The notes under the pieces: model-generated
Database searches by the model: none
What the model saw: the letters and a program-made list of their open reading frames with translations, nothing else
What the model was told of the DNA's origin: nothing
Shown: piece after piece, positions 7,502 through 15,846 of the stretch
Layout of the letters: each line of letters starts with the position of its first letter
Position numbering within the stretch: position 1 is the stretch's first letter
Translations under genes and position numbers: made by a program
NCBI RefSeq assembly: GCF_022352055.1
Contig: NZ_JAKRWM010000001.1
Coordinates: 831,297 to 895,296, forward strand
Length of the DNA: 64,000 bases
DNA from: Cohnella mopanensis
Lineage (GTDB): Bacteria; Bacillota; Bacilli; Paenibacillales; Paenibacillaceae
Direction of reading: 5' to 3'

Positions 7502-8356
7502 TTGGAATACGTTCAATCGAGTATAAGCATCCGTATTCAGCAGTTCGAAAGCGAACTAAAAACAGTGCTATTTCATCGTGGGCGGCATGGGATTCGGCTC
7601 TCAACATCCGGAGAAATACTTAAGTCCTATGCTGAGAAAATTGTCTTTCTTACTCACGAGGCTGAACGAGTCGTAGCAGATAACACGATTCCAAGGGGGC
7701 CTCTTCGGATCGGATCGCTTGAAACCACGGCTGCGATTCGGCTACCATCTATACTCACCGATTACCATAAATCATATCCAGAGGTCGATTTGACATTAAA
7801 AACTGGAACGACGGAAGAGCTCATCAATTTAGTGATGAAGTACGAATTGGATGGAGCTTTTGTAGCCGCGCCAGTTGAGCACGCAGAACTCGAGATTATA
7901 GAAATTGGGGTTGAGGAACTTATGCTCGTATCGGGAGGACAATTCTCCCCAATCGATCGGCCGGAAAAATTGCAAAATCTCACTATATTAGTGTTTCGTG
8001 TTGGTTGTTCTTATCGTCGAAAACTCGAGGAATGGTTGCAATTGAAAGGAATTATTCCTGCTAAGATCATGGAATTTGGAACATTAGAGGGGATCCTTGG
8101 ATGTATTCACGCTGGTCTCGGGGTCTCCCTTCTACCTCGTTCGGTGGTTGAGAGAGCCATGGTTCAATATCACTTGCGATCTCAAGAAATCTCGGATAAG
8201 TTCCGTATAACACCGACTCTCTTCATACGTCGCAAAGATACTTATAGAACTGCAGCTATGTCCGAATTCATTCAGGTATCCAATCAGAGATTCAGCCTTA
8301 TTGAACCAGGAATTGATCCCATAAAAAGAAAAAGCCGCGATTTACGCGACTTGTAA
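7502..8356 (+). CDS. LysR-type regulator with incomplete N-terminus (possible pseudogene)
   Basis: The effector-binding domain and recognition helix of a LysR regulator are clear: YVQSSISIRIQQFESEL is the second half of the HTH, LRIGSLETTAAIRLP starts the effector domain, and GVSLLPRSVVERA lies near the end. The only standard start in frame is a TTG at 7502, which would remove the first ~20 HTH residues. The frame stays open back to a stop at 7376-7378 and encodes DRAAKKLEYVQ, so HTH coding extends upstream without an ATG, GTG or TTG. The last codons also run through a terminator hairpin (8332-8352) before the stop. Both ends therefore look damaged by small indels. It lies divergent to nitronate monooxygenase. 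Confidence 0.65.
   Translation: MEYVQSSISIRIQQFESELKTVLFHRGRHGIRLSTSGEILKSYAEKIVFLTHEAERVVADNTIPRGPLRIGSLETTAAIRLPSILTDYHKSYPEVDLTLKTGTTEELINLVMKYELDGAFVAAPVEHAELEIIEIGVEELMLVSGGQFSPIDRPEKLQNLTILVFRVGCSYRRKLEEWLQLKGIIPAKIMEFGTLEGILGCIHAGLGVSLLPRSVVERAMVQYHLRSQEISDKFRITPTLFIRRKDTYRTAAMSEFIQVSNQRFSLIEPGIDPIKRKSRDLRDL
8332..8352 (+). terminator. Terminator overlapping the LysR 3' end
   Basis: AAGcCGCG paired with CGCGaCTT, of the recurring family. It is unusual in lying inside the annotated LysR frame, four codons before its stop, so the ancestral stop was probably upstream. Confidence 0.6.
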
Positions 8357-8401
8357 TGGGACATTGTTCTGGGCTTCCGACAAGCGACAAGAACTTACCT
8401 T

Positions 8402-9130
8402 CTATAGATATCGCGCGATTATCCTCACTAACTTTGCCGGCAACTCTTTTAAATCGGTTATATCGAGAAATCTTTCTCTCCCGTAGATGCCGTTGATTAC
8501 GTCCTTATCATGACCGATCGCCGCGGCTAAAAATGAAATCCCTTTGCGTTCATACTCGGCAATCGTTCGTTGTACGTCATCATACGCAAAGCTGCCTGTG
8601 TAATCCGGCATAGCTTTGGGCTGGCCATCGCTTAAACTGATTAACAGTTTTGTTTTCTGCGATGCGTTCAACAGTCGTTCCGCAATGATTCTTAACGCCA
8701 TACCGTCACGATTGTTGCTTCTTGCGCGAATGTTCATTAATCTATAACGATCTCTGTCGTCCGGCTTATCGAAATCGGCGTACGCATAAATAGACATTTG
8801 TTCCAGTTTGGATTTATCTGCGGTGTCTCCATAGATCATTATTGGGATTTTACAAATTTCACAAAACTCATACACCGATATAATGGCGCTTTTGGCTGCA
8901 TCCAATCTACCGAATGCCGACATCGATGCCGATTCGTCAATTCGCAATCCGACCGCTAACGAAGGAAGTTCCGTCGGCGGACGTTTCTTGGCAAAAGTTC
9001 TGTAATCGCGCTGTGCCAGGCTGTCCGCTTGAAATTTACTGCCATAAAACTGATTCCTCGCATATTCGGAACTTTGTTCGTGTTCCAGCAATGGAAGAGT
9101 TTTCTTGGCGATCTCCCTAACAACGGACAT
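8402..9130 (-). CDS. VWA (von Willebrand factor A) domain protein; reading frame continues upstream without a start
   Basis: The ATG-initiated part is 242 residues and holds a VWA domain with a metal-ion-dependent adhesion site: DESASMS (DxSxS) and LLISLSDGQP. VWA proteins paired with MoxR-like ATPases act as substrate or metal adaptors in AAA chaperone modules. The same frame is open ~130 codons upstream of this ATG, encoding an acidic linker and a conserved-looking helical segment (EAKQQERDFRKKLNREA), but with no ATG, GTG or TTG before a stop near 9620. Full-length protein therefore probably arises by -1 frameshifting from the overlapping ATPase gene (9517-9527), or the assembly has an indel there. 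No good ribosome site precedes the ATG at 9130. Confidence 0.75.
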   Translation of the reverse strand: MSVVREIAKKTLPLLEHEQSSEYARNQFYGSKFQADSLAQRDYRTFAKKRPPTELPSLAVGLRIDESASMSAFGRLDAAKSAIISVYEFCEICKIPIMIYGDTADKSKLEQMSIYAYADFDKPDDRDRYRLMNIRARSNNRDGMALRIIAERLLNASQKTKLLISLSDGQPKAMPDYTGSFAYDDVQRTIAEYERKGISFLAAAIGHDKDVINGIYGRERFLDITDLKELPAKLVRIIARYL

Positions 9131-9474
9131 TAGCCCTTTACTAAGCTTTTCGTATTCTTGCCTGCTCTCCGGTTGAACATCCGGACGATGAACGATCAGC
9201 TTGATGTCCTTATGAATCGACTCGGCAGAAACCGCCCTTGCCTCACGATTAAGTTTCTTGCGAAAATCTCGTTCCTGCTGTTTGGCTTCTTCCGTCAGGG
9301 ATTCCGGCTCGATTTCATGATAGATCGGAGCCCCGTTATCCCCGGAATCCGGGCTGCTTCTCGTCTCATCGGAATCTTGGGAACCGTCGGAAGTGCTTGG
9401 ATCGCTTTCGGCGGCTTTCTTGAAGGCGATCGCATCTTCGTTCGGATCATCGTCGACCTCATGGTTTGATTTGT

Positions 9475-10611
9475 CTATGTTTCCCCATGTCCGGATCTCA
9501 AAGGCTTCCGATGTTCGTTTTTTTTTTCGTTCTCGAGTTCGTTCATGCGATCCGGCAACCCTTGTCTCGCGAGCGCGTCCTCCAGAATTTTGATTTCCTC
9601 TGTATCCGTCGTGATCTTATAAATGACCTTATGATAAAGAGATTCTCTGACAGATGCGCCTACTGCAACGGCATCCGCCCAATAGAAATAGGAACGCATT
9701 CCGGCTACGCCTTTAATCGCGTTCGCTCGGGCCGTTTGATCCAAAATAATGATGGAATCTGCTAGAACTTCCAGTGCCTTCTCATCGGTATATCCGGTTT
9801 TGGCGAATGCGCGCGCGATCATGATCTCTTTAGACGGCAGATCCATTTTTTCCGTATGCTGAACTCTGTCCCTTAATGCTTCGTTTAAAGGTCGAGTTCC
9901 CGCATAACTGCGGTTCGTCGTAATGACGGCGATAAAATCCTCATGTCTGTGCACGATTTCGGTCGGTAGATTAATGCTGCCATCCAGCTCCAAAGCAGAA
10001 TTTAATGCCATTAATACTGCGGCGTCCCGGATCACGGTCGGTTCTTGAATCTCTAGGAGATATCCCTTTCGGTAAGCTCTGACGATCTCCGATGGATAGA
10101 ATCGATATTCTACCCCATCGCCATCGCTATTCTCTGCGGCAAGCTTCAGAATCTGTTTCATCTTCAAGGATGCTTGTTCCTGAGTTACACCCAAGACATC
10201 CATCAAAATCTCGGTCATGCTCCGGAATCCGTCGTTCTCATACAATGCCTTCATAACCTCAAGATCCACGGACTTGATCTGTTCTAATCGATCAGATGGG
10301 ATCACCGGCAATATCGCTCCGATAATATCGGTTTTATCCATGTCCGCAAAACAAGTCACTTTCGTATACGGTAAACCGAAATCGGCCGAGAGAGCCTTTG
10401 CGAGTTGCGTTTTCCCTGAGCCGGCATCGCCCTCCAATAAAATATTAGCGATCTTCATCTCTCCGCGATGCCAGTTCCGCTTCACTTCGTTGTAAATCCG
10501 CTTTTCTTCCTCGCTGTCTTTGTGCGAGGTTGGCTTCTTCCAGATAAGCGCATTTTCCGCATCCGTCAACTGTCTGGCGGGCGATAATACATAACTTGCA
10601 TGTTCGTACAC
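9475..10611 (-). CDS. MoxR-like AAA family ATPase
   Basis: AAA ATPase of 378 residues. Walker A is GDAGSGKT (about residue 60). A divergent Walker B is LLEIQEPT, sensor 1 is ITTNRS, and arginine-finger-type residues follow in LNEALRDRVQ. This matches the AAA_5/MoxR group that remodels proteins together with VWA partners. The start is GTG with AAGGAGG six bases before. The 3' end overlaps the open VWA frame and carries an A10 run. It lies between the DUF6530 gene (36 bases upstream) and the VWA gene, apparently in one operon. The substrate is unknown. Confidence 0.88.
   Translation of the reverse strand: MYEHASYVLSPARQLTDAENALIWKKPTSHKDSEEEKRIYNEVKRNWHRGEMKIANILLEGDAGSGKTQLAKALSADFGLPYTKVTCFADMDKTDIIGAILPVIPSDRLEQIKSVDLEVMKALYENDGFRSMTEILMDVLGVTQEQASLKMKQILKLAAENSDGDGVEYRFYPSEIVRAYRKGYLLEIQEPTVIRDAAVLMALNSALELDGSINLPTEIVHRHEDFIAVITTNRSYAGTRPLNEALRDRVQHTEKMDLPSKEIMIARAFAKTGYTDEKALEVLADSIIILDQTARANAIKGVAGMRSYFYWADAVAVGASVRESLYHKVIYKITTDTEEIKILEDALARQGLPDRMNELENEKKNEHRKPLRSGHGET
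9517..9527 (-). other. Candidate -1 frameshift / transcription slippage site
   Basis: Ten consecutive A (minus strand) followed by C, read in the ATPase frame as GAA AAA AAA AAC. This contains the classical heptamer A AAA AAC in the right phase. A -1 shift moves ribosomes from the ATPase tail into the open VWA frame and would give an ATPase-VWA fusion. An A10 run is also long enough for RNA polymerase slippage. A sequencing or assembly indel is the competing explanation. Confidence 0.55.
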
Positions 10612-10647
10612 ATAGATCCTCCTTGCTCTAGCGGTTGACCTTCCTCT

Positions 10648-11127
10648 TTAGTAACCCATTTCCTTTAATATTCTGGACAACGTACGCAGTCTTTCCCCGA
10701 TCATCTCGCCATCGTCGCTTAACGCTTGATTAAACAGCTTAATGTCTTCGTTAATGCGTTCGTTGTCCGTACACACTTCGACGGTCATAGCATCCCCTTG
10801 GAGACCGATCCTGTCGATGACCGGCTTCTCAGGATCATATAAATTCTCGTACCGATAAGCGTCTTGAAAATGTTCAATGGTCCTGCAGATCAGAATTGAT
10901 AAATCCAGAACGCGATGAAGCGGCAACTCTTCCGATTGTCTAGACCATTTTTCCCCCGTGTATCTCCATACTTTGGCTGATATATCGAGCTTCCCTCTGT
11001 CGTTCCATTGGGCGAGTCCTAAAGAAATCCCTTTAGCGTCCGTATTTCGTGCGATGCGTCCGTCGATTTGCTCGTAGTTTTCAGACACGATGACGGGCTT
11101 ATGTTTCAATGTGGTCGGTATTTTCAT
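10648..11127 (-). CDS. DUF6530 family protein
   Basis: Soluble protein of 159 residues, beginning MKIPTTLKHKPVIVSENY and ending RTLSRILKEMGY. I recognise it as the DUF6530 type, found beside AAA and VWA genes in Firmicutes; its biochemical role is unknown. Conserved-looking blocks are LGLAQWNDRGKLDISAKVWR and LPLHRVLDLSILICR. GAGGG lies at good distance before the ATG. First gene of the DUF6530-ATPase-VWA module. A block of TTTACTAA repeats lies directly upstream. Confidence 0.75.
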   Translation of the reverse strand: MKIPTTLKHKPVIVSENYEQIDGRIARNTDAKGISLGLAQWNDRGKLDISAKVWRYTGEKWSRQSEELPLHRVLDLSILICRTIEHFQDAYRYENLYDPEKPVIDRIGLQGDAMTVEVCTDNERINEDIKLFNQALSDDGEMIGERLRTLSRILKEMGY

Positions 11128-11145
11128 GATTATCCCTCGTTTTCA

Positions 11146-11185
11146 TTTACTAATTTACTAATTTACAAAATTACTAATTTACTAA
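11146..11185. repeat. TTTACTAA direct repeats upstream of the ATPase/VWA operon
   Basis: Five tandem units within 40 bases: TTTACTAA, TTTACTAA, a variant TTTACAAAA, TTACTAA, TTTACTAA. The block sits about 20 bases upstream of the DUF6530 start, so it may be a multi-site operator or simply AT-rich promoter sequence. No matching regulator is recognised. Confidence 0.55.
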
Positions 11186-11323
11186 GCGTGAAAATAATTT
11201 TATACGGTTCCCCACGATTAGTCAATCCATCGATTGCCCAACCCCTTATATCCGCACAAGTAAAAGAAGCCACTCGCATGAATCGCGAATGACTTAGCTC
11301 AATAGCAAATGAATTACAACACG

Positions 11324-11671
11324 TTATTTCTCCCAAAGCTCGATCAGTCGACCTTCAGGATCTTCAATCCAAATAAACTTTCCAAATTCACTAATCTCTA
11401 TGTTCTTTGCAAGAGGTACACCGATATGTTCAAGATGCTTAATAGTCTCGTCTAGATTATGCACTTGGAAATTTAACATCACTTGTTGTTCGGTTGGAAA
11501 ATAACTGTCATTCTCGGCAAAGAAAGAAAAGATAGTCTCATTTCCTAATTGGGGTTTTATCACAGTCCCATTCCAATTTTCTATTTCAATCTTCAACACT
11601 TCACTGTACCATTTCTTTATAACTTCAAGATTTTTAGTTCTCCAGAATATTCCTCCAAAACCTTTTATCAT
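11324..11671 (-). CDS. VOC family (glyoxalase/bleomycin-resistance-like) protein
   Basis: Single vicinal-oxygen-chelate domain of 115 residues. It shows the paired beta-alpha-beta-beta-beta modules: GGIFWRTKNLEVIKKWYSE opens the first, and FGKFIWIEDPEGRLIELWEK closes the second with the metal-ligand Glu. AGGAG about nine bases before the ATG supports the start. The family covers isomerases, dioxygenases and antibiotic-binding proteins, and the sequence alone does not decide. It stands alone between the DUF6530 operon and the MerR unit. Confidence 0.88.
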   Translation of the reverse strand: MIKGFGGIFWRTKNLEVIKKWYSEVLKIEIENWNGTVIKPQLGNETIFSFFAENDSYFPTEQQVMLNFQVHNLDETIKHLEHIGVPLAKNIEISEFGKFIWIEDPEGRLIELWEK

Positions 11672-11713
11672 CGTCTCTAACTCCTGTCTGTCATCAAATT
11701 TTTAGCTATCCGA

Positions 11714-12175
11714 TTACATGGTATCTTTAGGCCACCGTTCTTGTAAAGGCATTGACTCCCCCCCTATCTCTTTTTTCTTCATTCTTATACCCAGTATGAT
11801 AAAAGCGACATAGATTAGGATGGCAATCGAATCGATTAACGAATCCGTAAGTGCCGAAACATCATAACATGCCGTTACGCCGAGAATGACCATCAGACGA
11901 ACGAGCAGAAGCGACGCGATCGTCCATGCAGCAGACCGGATCTTCGATCGCTCGCTATGAAATGACAGGATAATGAATACAATGCCGAAGACCAGATTCT
12001 CTGCGGTGATAATGTGCCAAACATACCTAAATATTATCCGTGTATCCATGGATATTTCATTCACTAAGAGCGTAGGCAGTACAGCGGATTGCCCGTTCCA
12101 GGCGTGCGTAACGGCAAACAGTATCGCAAGAACGCCTGCAATCAGATAATAATAATTTTTAATTTTGATGCCCAT
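11714..12175 (-). CDS. Four-helix membrane protein downstream of MerR
   Basis: Hydrophobic protein of ~153 residues with four predicted membrane helices (YYYLIAGVLAILFAVTHA, LVFGIVFIILSF, a third around LLLVRLMVILGV, and IAILIYVAFIILGI). No family I can name. The ATG at 12175 follows GAGGAGG by six bases; the overlapping GTG one codon earlier is less likely. It lies 85 bases after the MerR regulator on the same strand with no terminator seen between, so it is probably the regulated partner, perhaps in efflux or membrane stress. Confidence 0.7.
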   Translation of the reverse strand: MGIKIKNYYYLIAGVLAILFAVTHAWNGQSAVLPTLLVNEISMDTRIIFRYVWHIITAENLVFGIVFIILSFHSERSKIRSAAWTIASLLLVRLMVILGVTACYDVSALTDSLIDSIAILIYVAFIILGIRMKKKEIGGESMPLQERWPKDTM

Positions 12176-12260
12176 CACAATCCTCCTCAGTTAATTCAGG
12201 TTCCTTCTTGTGAAGCTCCCTGTAAATCTCCCGAACGAACACTGCCAGCCGCTGGTCACT

Positions 12261-12632
12261 TTAATGATTAAGGTCCCTTAGCGTTTCAACTGCTACGTCG
12301 AGCAACTGACTGACCTTTTCAAGATGGGCGATTTTCTTGCGCGTTTCCGCTTTTTTGGCATCAAGGAAATCGGCGACCTCCTCGCAATAAGCAGGATCTA
12401 CACTCTGCATTCTGTGGAACTGAAACTTCCCCTTGATTTCTTCTAGAGTAAAGTCCGCATACTGCATGATTTGAATATTCATCAGATCGACGAGGTCGTC
12501 CCTAGAATACCTACGGTAAGAATTGTGTTCCCGGGACGGCGATACGATTCCAATACGGTCATAGTACCGAAGCGTATCCTTCGAAATACCAAGTATCCGT
12601 GAAACCTCTTTTATAGAATATTGTTTTTCCAT
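12261..12632 (-). CDS. MerR-family transcriptional regulator
   Basis: MerR regulator of 123 residues. The N-terminal winged HTH is textbook (YSIKEVSRILGISKDTLRYY, then RRYSRDDLVDL), followed by the long dimerisation helix (KKAETRKKIAHLEKVSQLLD). The effector region is very short, and the conserved Cys residues of metal sensors are absent, so the ligand is unlikely to be a metal. Its promoter (12639-12669) lies only seven bases before the ATG and there is no ribosome site, so the message is probably leaderless. The dyad in the promoter spacer points to autoregulation together with the membrane protein downstream. Confidence 0.9.
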   Translation of the reverse strand: MEKQYSIKEVSRILGISKDTLRYYDRIGIVSPSREHNSYRRYSRDDLVDLMNIQIMQYADFTLEEIKGKFQFHRMQSVDPAYCEEVADFLDAKKAETRKKIAHLEKVSQLLDVAVETLRDLNH

Positions 12633-12638
12633 ACATTC

Positions 12639-12669
12639 ACAATATCATTAGAGTAAACTCCAATGTCAA
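12639..12669 (-). promoter_or_regulatory. MerR-type promoter with 19-base spacer and operator dyad
   Basis: On the minus strand TTGACA, a 19-base spacer and TATTGT. The spacer carries the near-perfect dyad ATTGGAGT-TT-ACTCTAAT. Overlong spacers with a central dyad are the hallmark of MerR-controlled promoters. The -10 box ends seven bases before the MerR ATG. Confidence 0.8.
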
Positions 12670-12691
12670 TTCGATTTTTACTATTGCAAAG

Positions 12692-12719
12692 AAAAAGAGG
12701 CCGTTATAGGCCTCTTTTT
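12692..12719 (-). terminator. Terminator of the RND gene
   Basis: AAAAAGAGGCC / GGCCTCTTTTT, an eleven-base perfect stem with a 6-base loop, 18 bases after the RND stop. Confidence 0.9.
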
Positions 12720-12736
12720 CACCATTTGGTAGTCAA

Positions 12737-15700
12737 TTAGAACGTTTCGATCTCCTTCGGCTTACGCTTTCGCCAAGCCAGGCTGTAAATGACAGGCACT
12801 ACGACTAGCGTCAAGATGGTTGAGGTGAACAGCCCCCCGATAACCGTAATAGCGAGTCCTCCTGACACCACGCTCGTAGACGACGAGTTAGACAGCGCAA
12901 CAGGCATCAGAGCCAACATCGTTGCGAACGCAGTCATTAGAATCGGCCGCAAGCGAGTTGTGGAAGCTTCAACAATCGCTTCATTAATTGGCATGCCAGA
13001 CAGACGATTCTTCTCAACGCGGTCAAGTAATACGACCGCATTCGTAACGACGATGCCGACAAGCATTAGCATCCCAATCATTGCACTGATCGATAAGGCT
13101 TGCCCCGTAATGAGCAATGCTCCCAATGACCCTACAGGAATAAAGAAAAGCGAAGACAAGATAATCAATGGAGTGACGATGCCGCCAAATGTCACACTCA
13201 TTACGAGGAAGACGAGGCCAATGGCAACAATCATCGCGATAATCAGACTTGTAAAGCCGGCGCTAATGGACTCCAGCCCTCCGCCGAAGCTTACCTCGAC
13301 ACCACTAGGCAATGTCAAGCTCTTCACTTCGTCTTTAACTTGCTTTGAAACGGATTGAACCGAATTGTCATCCTTAATCGTTCCACTGACTTTAGCATAC
13401 ATTCGACCATCATCATGGTTGACTTGAATCCATGCGTTCTCTTCCGAAACAACCGCGAGTTCGCTAAGCTTTTTGAGCCCGCTTTCCGTAGGAACCTGAA
13501 TGCTCTCTAACTCTGTCAAGGAGGATATCGATTGCTGATAGGTCAGCGTAATTTCTCGATTCTCATTGTCTATAGTGTAGTCTCCGACACTTAGCGGACG
13601 TAATTGTTCGCCAACCAATTGAGTGATATACGAAGGGCTGACTTTTAGGTCAATTCCCTGCTGGTTGAGCGTAATGACCCATTTTGGCGTTACTTCATTC
13701 ATATTGTTACTAATGTTGCTTAGTTCGTTATTTTGTTTCATTACATCTTCAATTTGTTTAGCTGCTTGGGAAAGCTGGTCAGGATCGTTAGAATACAGGC
13801 TTACAGCAACGTCGTTACCAGATGATGTGCTTATTGCAGCTGTTTTAACCTCAACCGTTGTCCCAGGTACTACTGCTGTCACAATAGCAGGAAGTTCGTT
13901 GTTCATCTGATCAATGATGGGATCAATGTCCGTTCCATTCTCAAAATGAACAGATGCCTTTGCTTTATTATTGTTTAGTCCAGCGCTACGCATGCTACCT
14001 TGAGAACCGCCAATTGATATTTCATAACTCTGAGCCCCAGGTAGGTCTTTCATATAACTTTCAACTTTGCTTCCGACATTATCGGTTTCATCTAATGAAC
14101 GGTTTGCCGGCAAGGTAATTGCAACTGTTGCCGATGGGACGGTTTCAGATGGAAGAAACGATAATCCAAGGAGTGGCACCAAACATACTGATCCAATTAA
14201 AAGAAGTACTGACACAACAAGAACCAATGCTTTACGCCTAAGAGCTCCACGGATCGTCTTCTCAAAGAAGGTGATCATTCGACCGCCTTCCTTATGAGGC
14301 TTCACCTTGGTAAAGAACTTGGCACCCAAGATTGGAATAAGCATCGCTGCCACAAACAATGATGTAAGAATAGAGATTACAACTGCGAGAGCGAATGGAC
14401 GGAATATCTCGCCAATTATACCTCCGACAAAAAGCAGAGGTCCAAATACAACGACCATAGCAATTGTAGAAGAAGCAACCGCGCTCATTACTTCTTTGGT
14501 CGCCATATAGGCTAATTTCTTACCCTGCGCTTCCTCTCCCTTCTGCTGTTTCCAGCGATAAATGTTCTCGATTACAACAATACTGTCATCGACGATTCTC
14601 CCTACTGATACTGCAATTCCGCCTAGAGTCATGATGTTAAGCGTATAGCCCATTTGATCCATTAAAGCAATTGTGGCGAAGATCGAAATGGGTAATGAAA
14701 CGATCGATATCAACGTTGCTCTGATGTTGCGCAAAAAGATAAAAATGATGATCATGCAAAACAATGTGCCGAAAAGCCCTTCCTTAATCAATCCATTAAC
14801 CGACTCTTTCGTATTCTCTCCTTGGTCGGAAACAACATGAACGTTAATTTTACCGCTATTTTCAAAATCCTTCAGAACCGACTTTACTTCATCAGCAACG
14901 CTAGCGGTGTTCGCATCTTGATTTTTTCCGACTCCCAATAAGAAACTGGGTTCTCCGTTATACCGGGTTTTCTCGTTTTGCGTCTCAATTGCCTTAATGT
15001 CAGCTATATCCGACAAAACAACCTTGCCACCCGATCCAAGCTTCAAGTTCGCAAGCTGAGTCATCGAGGTGATTTTCCCTGCCAACTTAACCGGAATTGT
15101 TGTTTGGTCCACGGACGCCGATCCAAGCGGCATCGAGTAATCGAGCGATTGCAAAGTATTACGAATATCACTCAAAGTTACCCCATTCTCAGCGGCTTTA
15201 TTTTTATCCACGAGAATTTCCAATTTTTCGGTTGTCGTTCCCTTTAGATCAACGGAGCTTACTCCAGTTATCTTTTGAAGCTTGGGTACGACATCGTTTA
15301 GTAACTTCTCCTCCAATTCCTTCGTGTCAAGTTTATCGGAGAAGAGAGCCGCCTCATAAATGGCCTGTCCACTAAGCGACAATCGTTGTACGGAATATCT
15401 GGCACCTACCGGAAGATTGATTTTACTTACGGCCGCTTCAACATTACTGGTCATCTTGTCCATATTTGAACCGAAAGGGAATTGAACGACAATACTTGCT
15501 GCATTATCAGATGAAGTACTGGAAAGCGAATCGTAATTTTTAAGTCCCTTCAGGCTACCTTCGATCGGAGTTGTAACGTTCGTTTCCATCTCTTCTGTAG
15601 AAGCACCTGGTTGTGTGACCGATACGAATACCGTCGGAAACTCCATTGTTGGGAGAGTCTCTTGCTGAATCTGCTTGGCTGAGTAAACACCATATCCCAA

Positions 15701-15766
15701 CACGAGCATGCATAGTATGATGACTGCCGTGCTGTTTTTCAAGCTAATCTTCGTTAACCAATTCAA
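12737..15766 (-). CDS. RND efflux transporter (SwrC/AcrB-like HAE family)
   Basis: Large inner-membrane proton-driven exporter, 1009 residues, full length for the Gram-positive SwrC group. Twelve helices in two repeats with large extracytoplasmic loops. The proton-relay region in helix 4 reads GGIAVSVGRIVDDSIVVIEN, with the Asp pair intact. The start is TTG with GAGGAG about nine bases upstream. No membrane-fusion partner gene is adjacent, as usual for SwrC-like pumps in Firmicutes, which export surfactants and cationic drugs. It sits directly downstream of its own RR-HK pair and has a promoter with the same box as that pair, so it is the likely main target. Confidence 0.93.
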   Translation of the reverse strand: MNWLTKISLKNSTAVIILCMLVLGYGVYSAKQIQQETLPTMEFPTVFVSVTQPGASTEEMETNVTTPIEGSLKGLKNYDSLSSTSSDNAASIVVQFPFGSNMDKMTSNVEAAVSKINLPVGARYSVQRLSLSGQAIYEAALFSDKLDTKELEEKLLNDVVPKLQKITGVSSVDLKGTTTEKLEILVDKNKAAENGVTLSDIRNTLQSLDYSMPLGSASVDQTTIPVKLAGKITSMTQLANLKLGSGGKVVLSDIADIKAIETQNEKTRYNGEPSFLLGVGKNQDANTASVADEVKSVLKDFENSGKINVHVVSDQGENTKESVNGLIKEGLFGTLFCMIIIFIFLRNIRATLISIVSLPISIFATIALMDQMGYTLNIMTLGGIAVSVGRIVDDSIVVIENIYRWKQQKGEEAQGKKLAYMATKEVMSAVASSTIAMVVVFGPLLFVGGIIGEIFRPFALAVVISILTSLFVAAMLIPILGAKFFTKVKPHKEGGRMITFFEKTIRGALRRKALVLVVSVLLLIGSVCLVPLLGLSFLPSETVPSATVAITLPANRSLDETDNVGSKVESYMKDLPGAQSYEISIGGSQGSMRSAGLNNNKAKASVHFENGTDIDPIIDQMNNELPAIVTAVVPGTTVEVKTAAISTSSGNDVAVSLYSNDPDQLSQAAKQIEDVMKQNNELSNISNNMNEVTPKWVITLNQQGIDLKVSPSYITQLVGEQLRPLSVGDYTIDNENREITLTYQQSISSLTELESIQVPTESGLKKLSELAVVSEENAWIQVNHDDGRMYAKVSGTIKDDNSVQSVSKQVKDEVKSLTLPSGVEVSFGGGLESISAGFTSLIIAMIVAIGLVFLVMSVTFGGIVTPLIILSSLFFIPVGSLGALLITGQALSISAMIGMLMLVGIVVTNAVVLLDRVEKNRLSGMPINEAIVEASTTRLRPILMTAFATMLALMPVALSNSSSTSVVSGGLAITVIGGLFTSTILTLVVVPVIYSLAWRKRKPKEIETF

Positions 15767-15798
15767 AGTAAATCGCTCCTCTCTGCTCTTTCTAGAGC

Positions 15799-15831
15799 AT
15801 AATAACGAGCGAATTTGTACGGACTGTGTAT
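15799..15831 (-). promoter_or_regulatory. RND promoter with shared regulator box
   Basis: On the minus strand the 18-base box ATACACAGTCCGTACAAA is followed nine bases later by the -10 element TATTAT. The same box (16 of 18 bases) at the same nine-base distance from a -10 precedes the RR-HK genes at 17915-17947. Confidence 0.7.
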
Positions 15832-15846
15832 TGGGCAGTATTTTTC

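Noticed and set aside
11146..11185. CRISPR-like repeat array
   Set aside because: Units are 7-9 bases without spacers, and no cas gene is nearby.
12789..13358. 189-codon plus-strand frame inside the RND gene
   Set aside because: Antisense shadow: rich in Thr/Ile/Ser as expected from complementing membrane-protein codons, no start signal.
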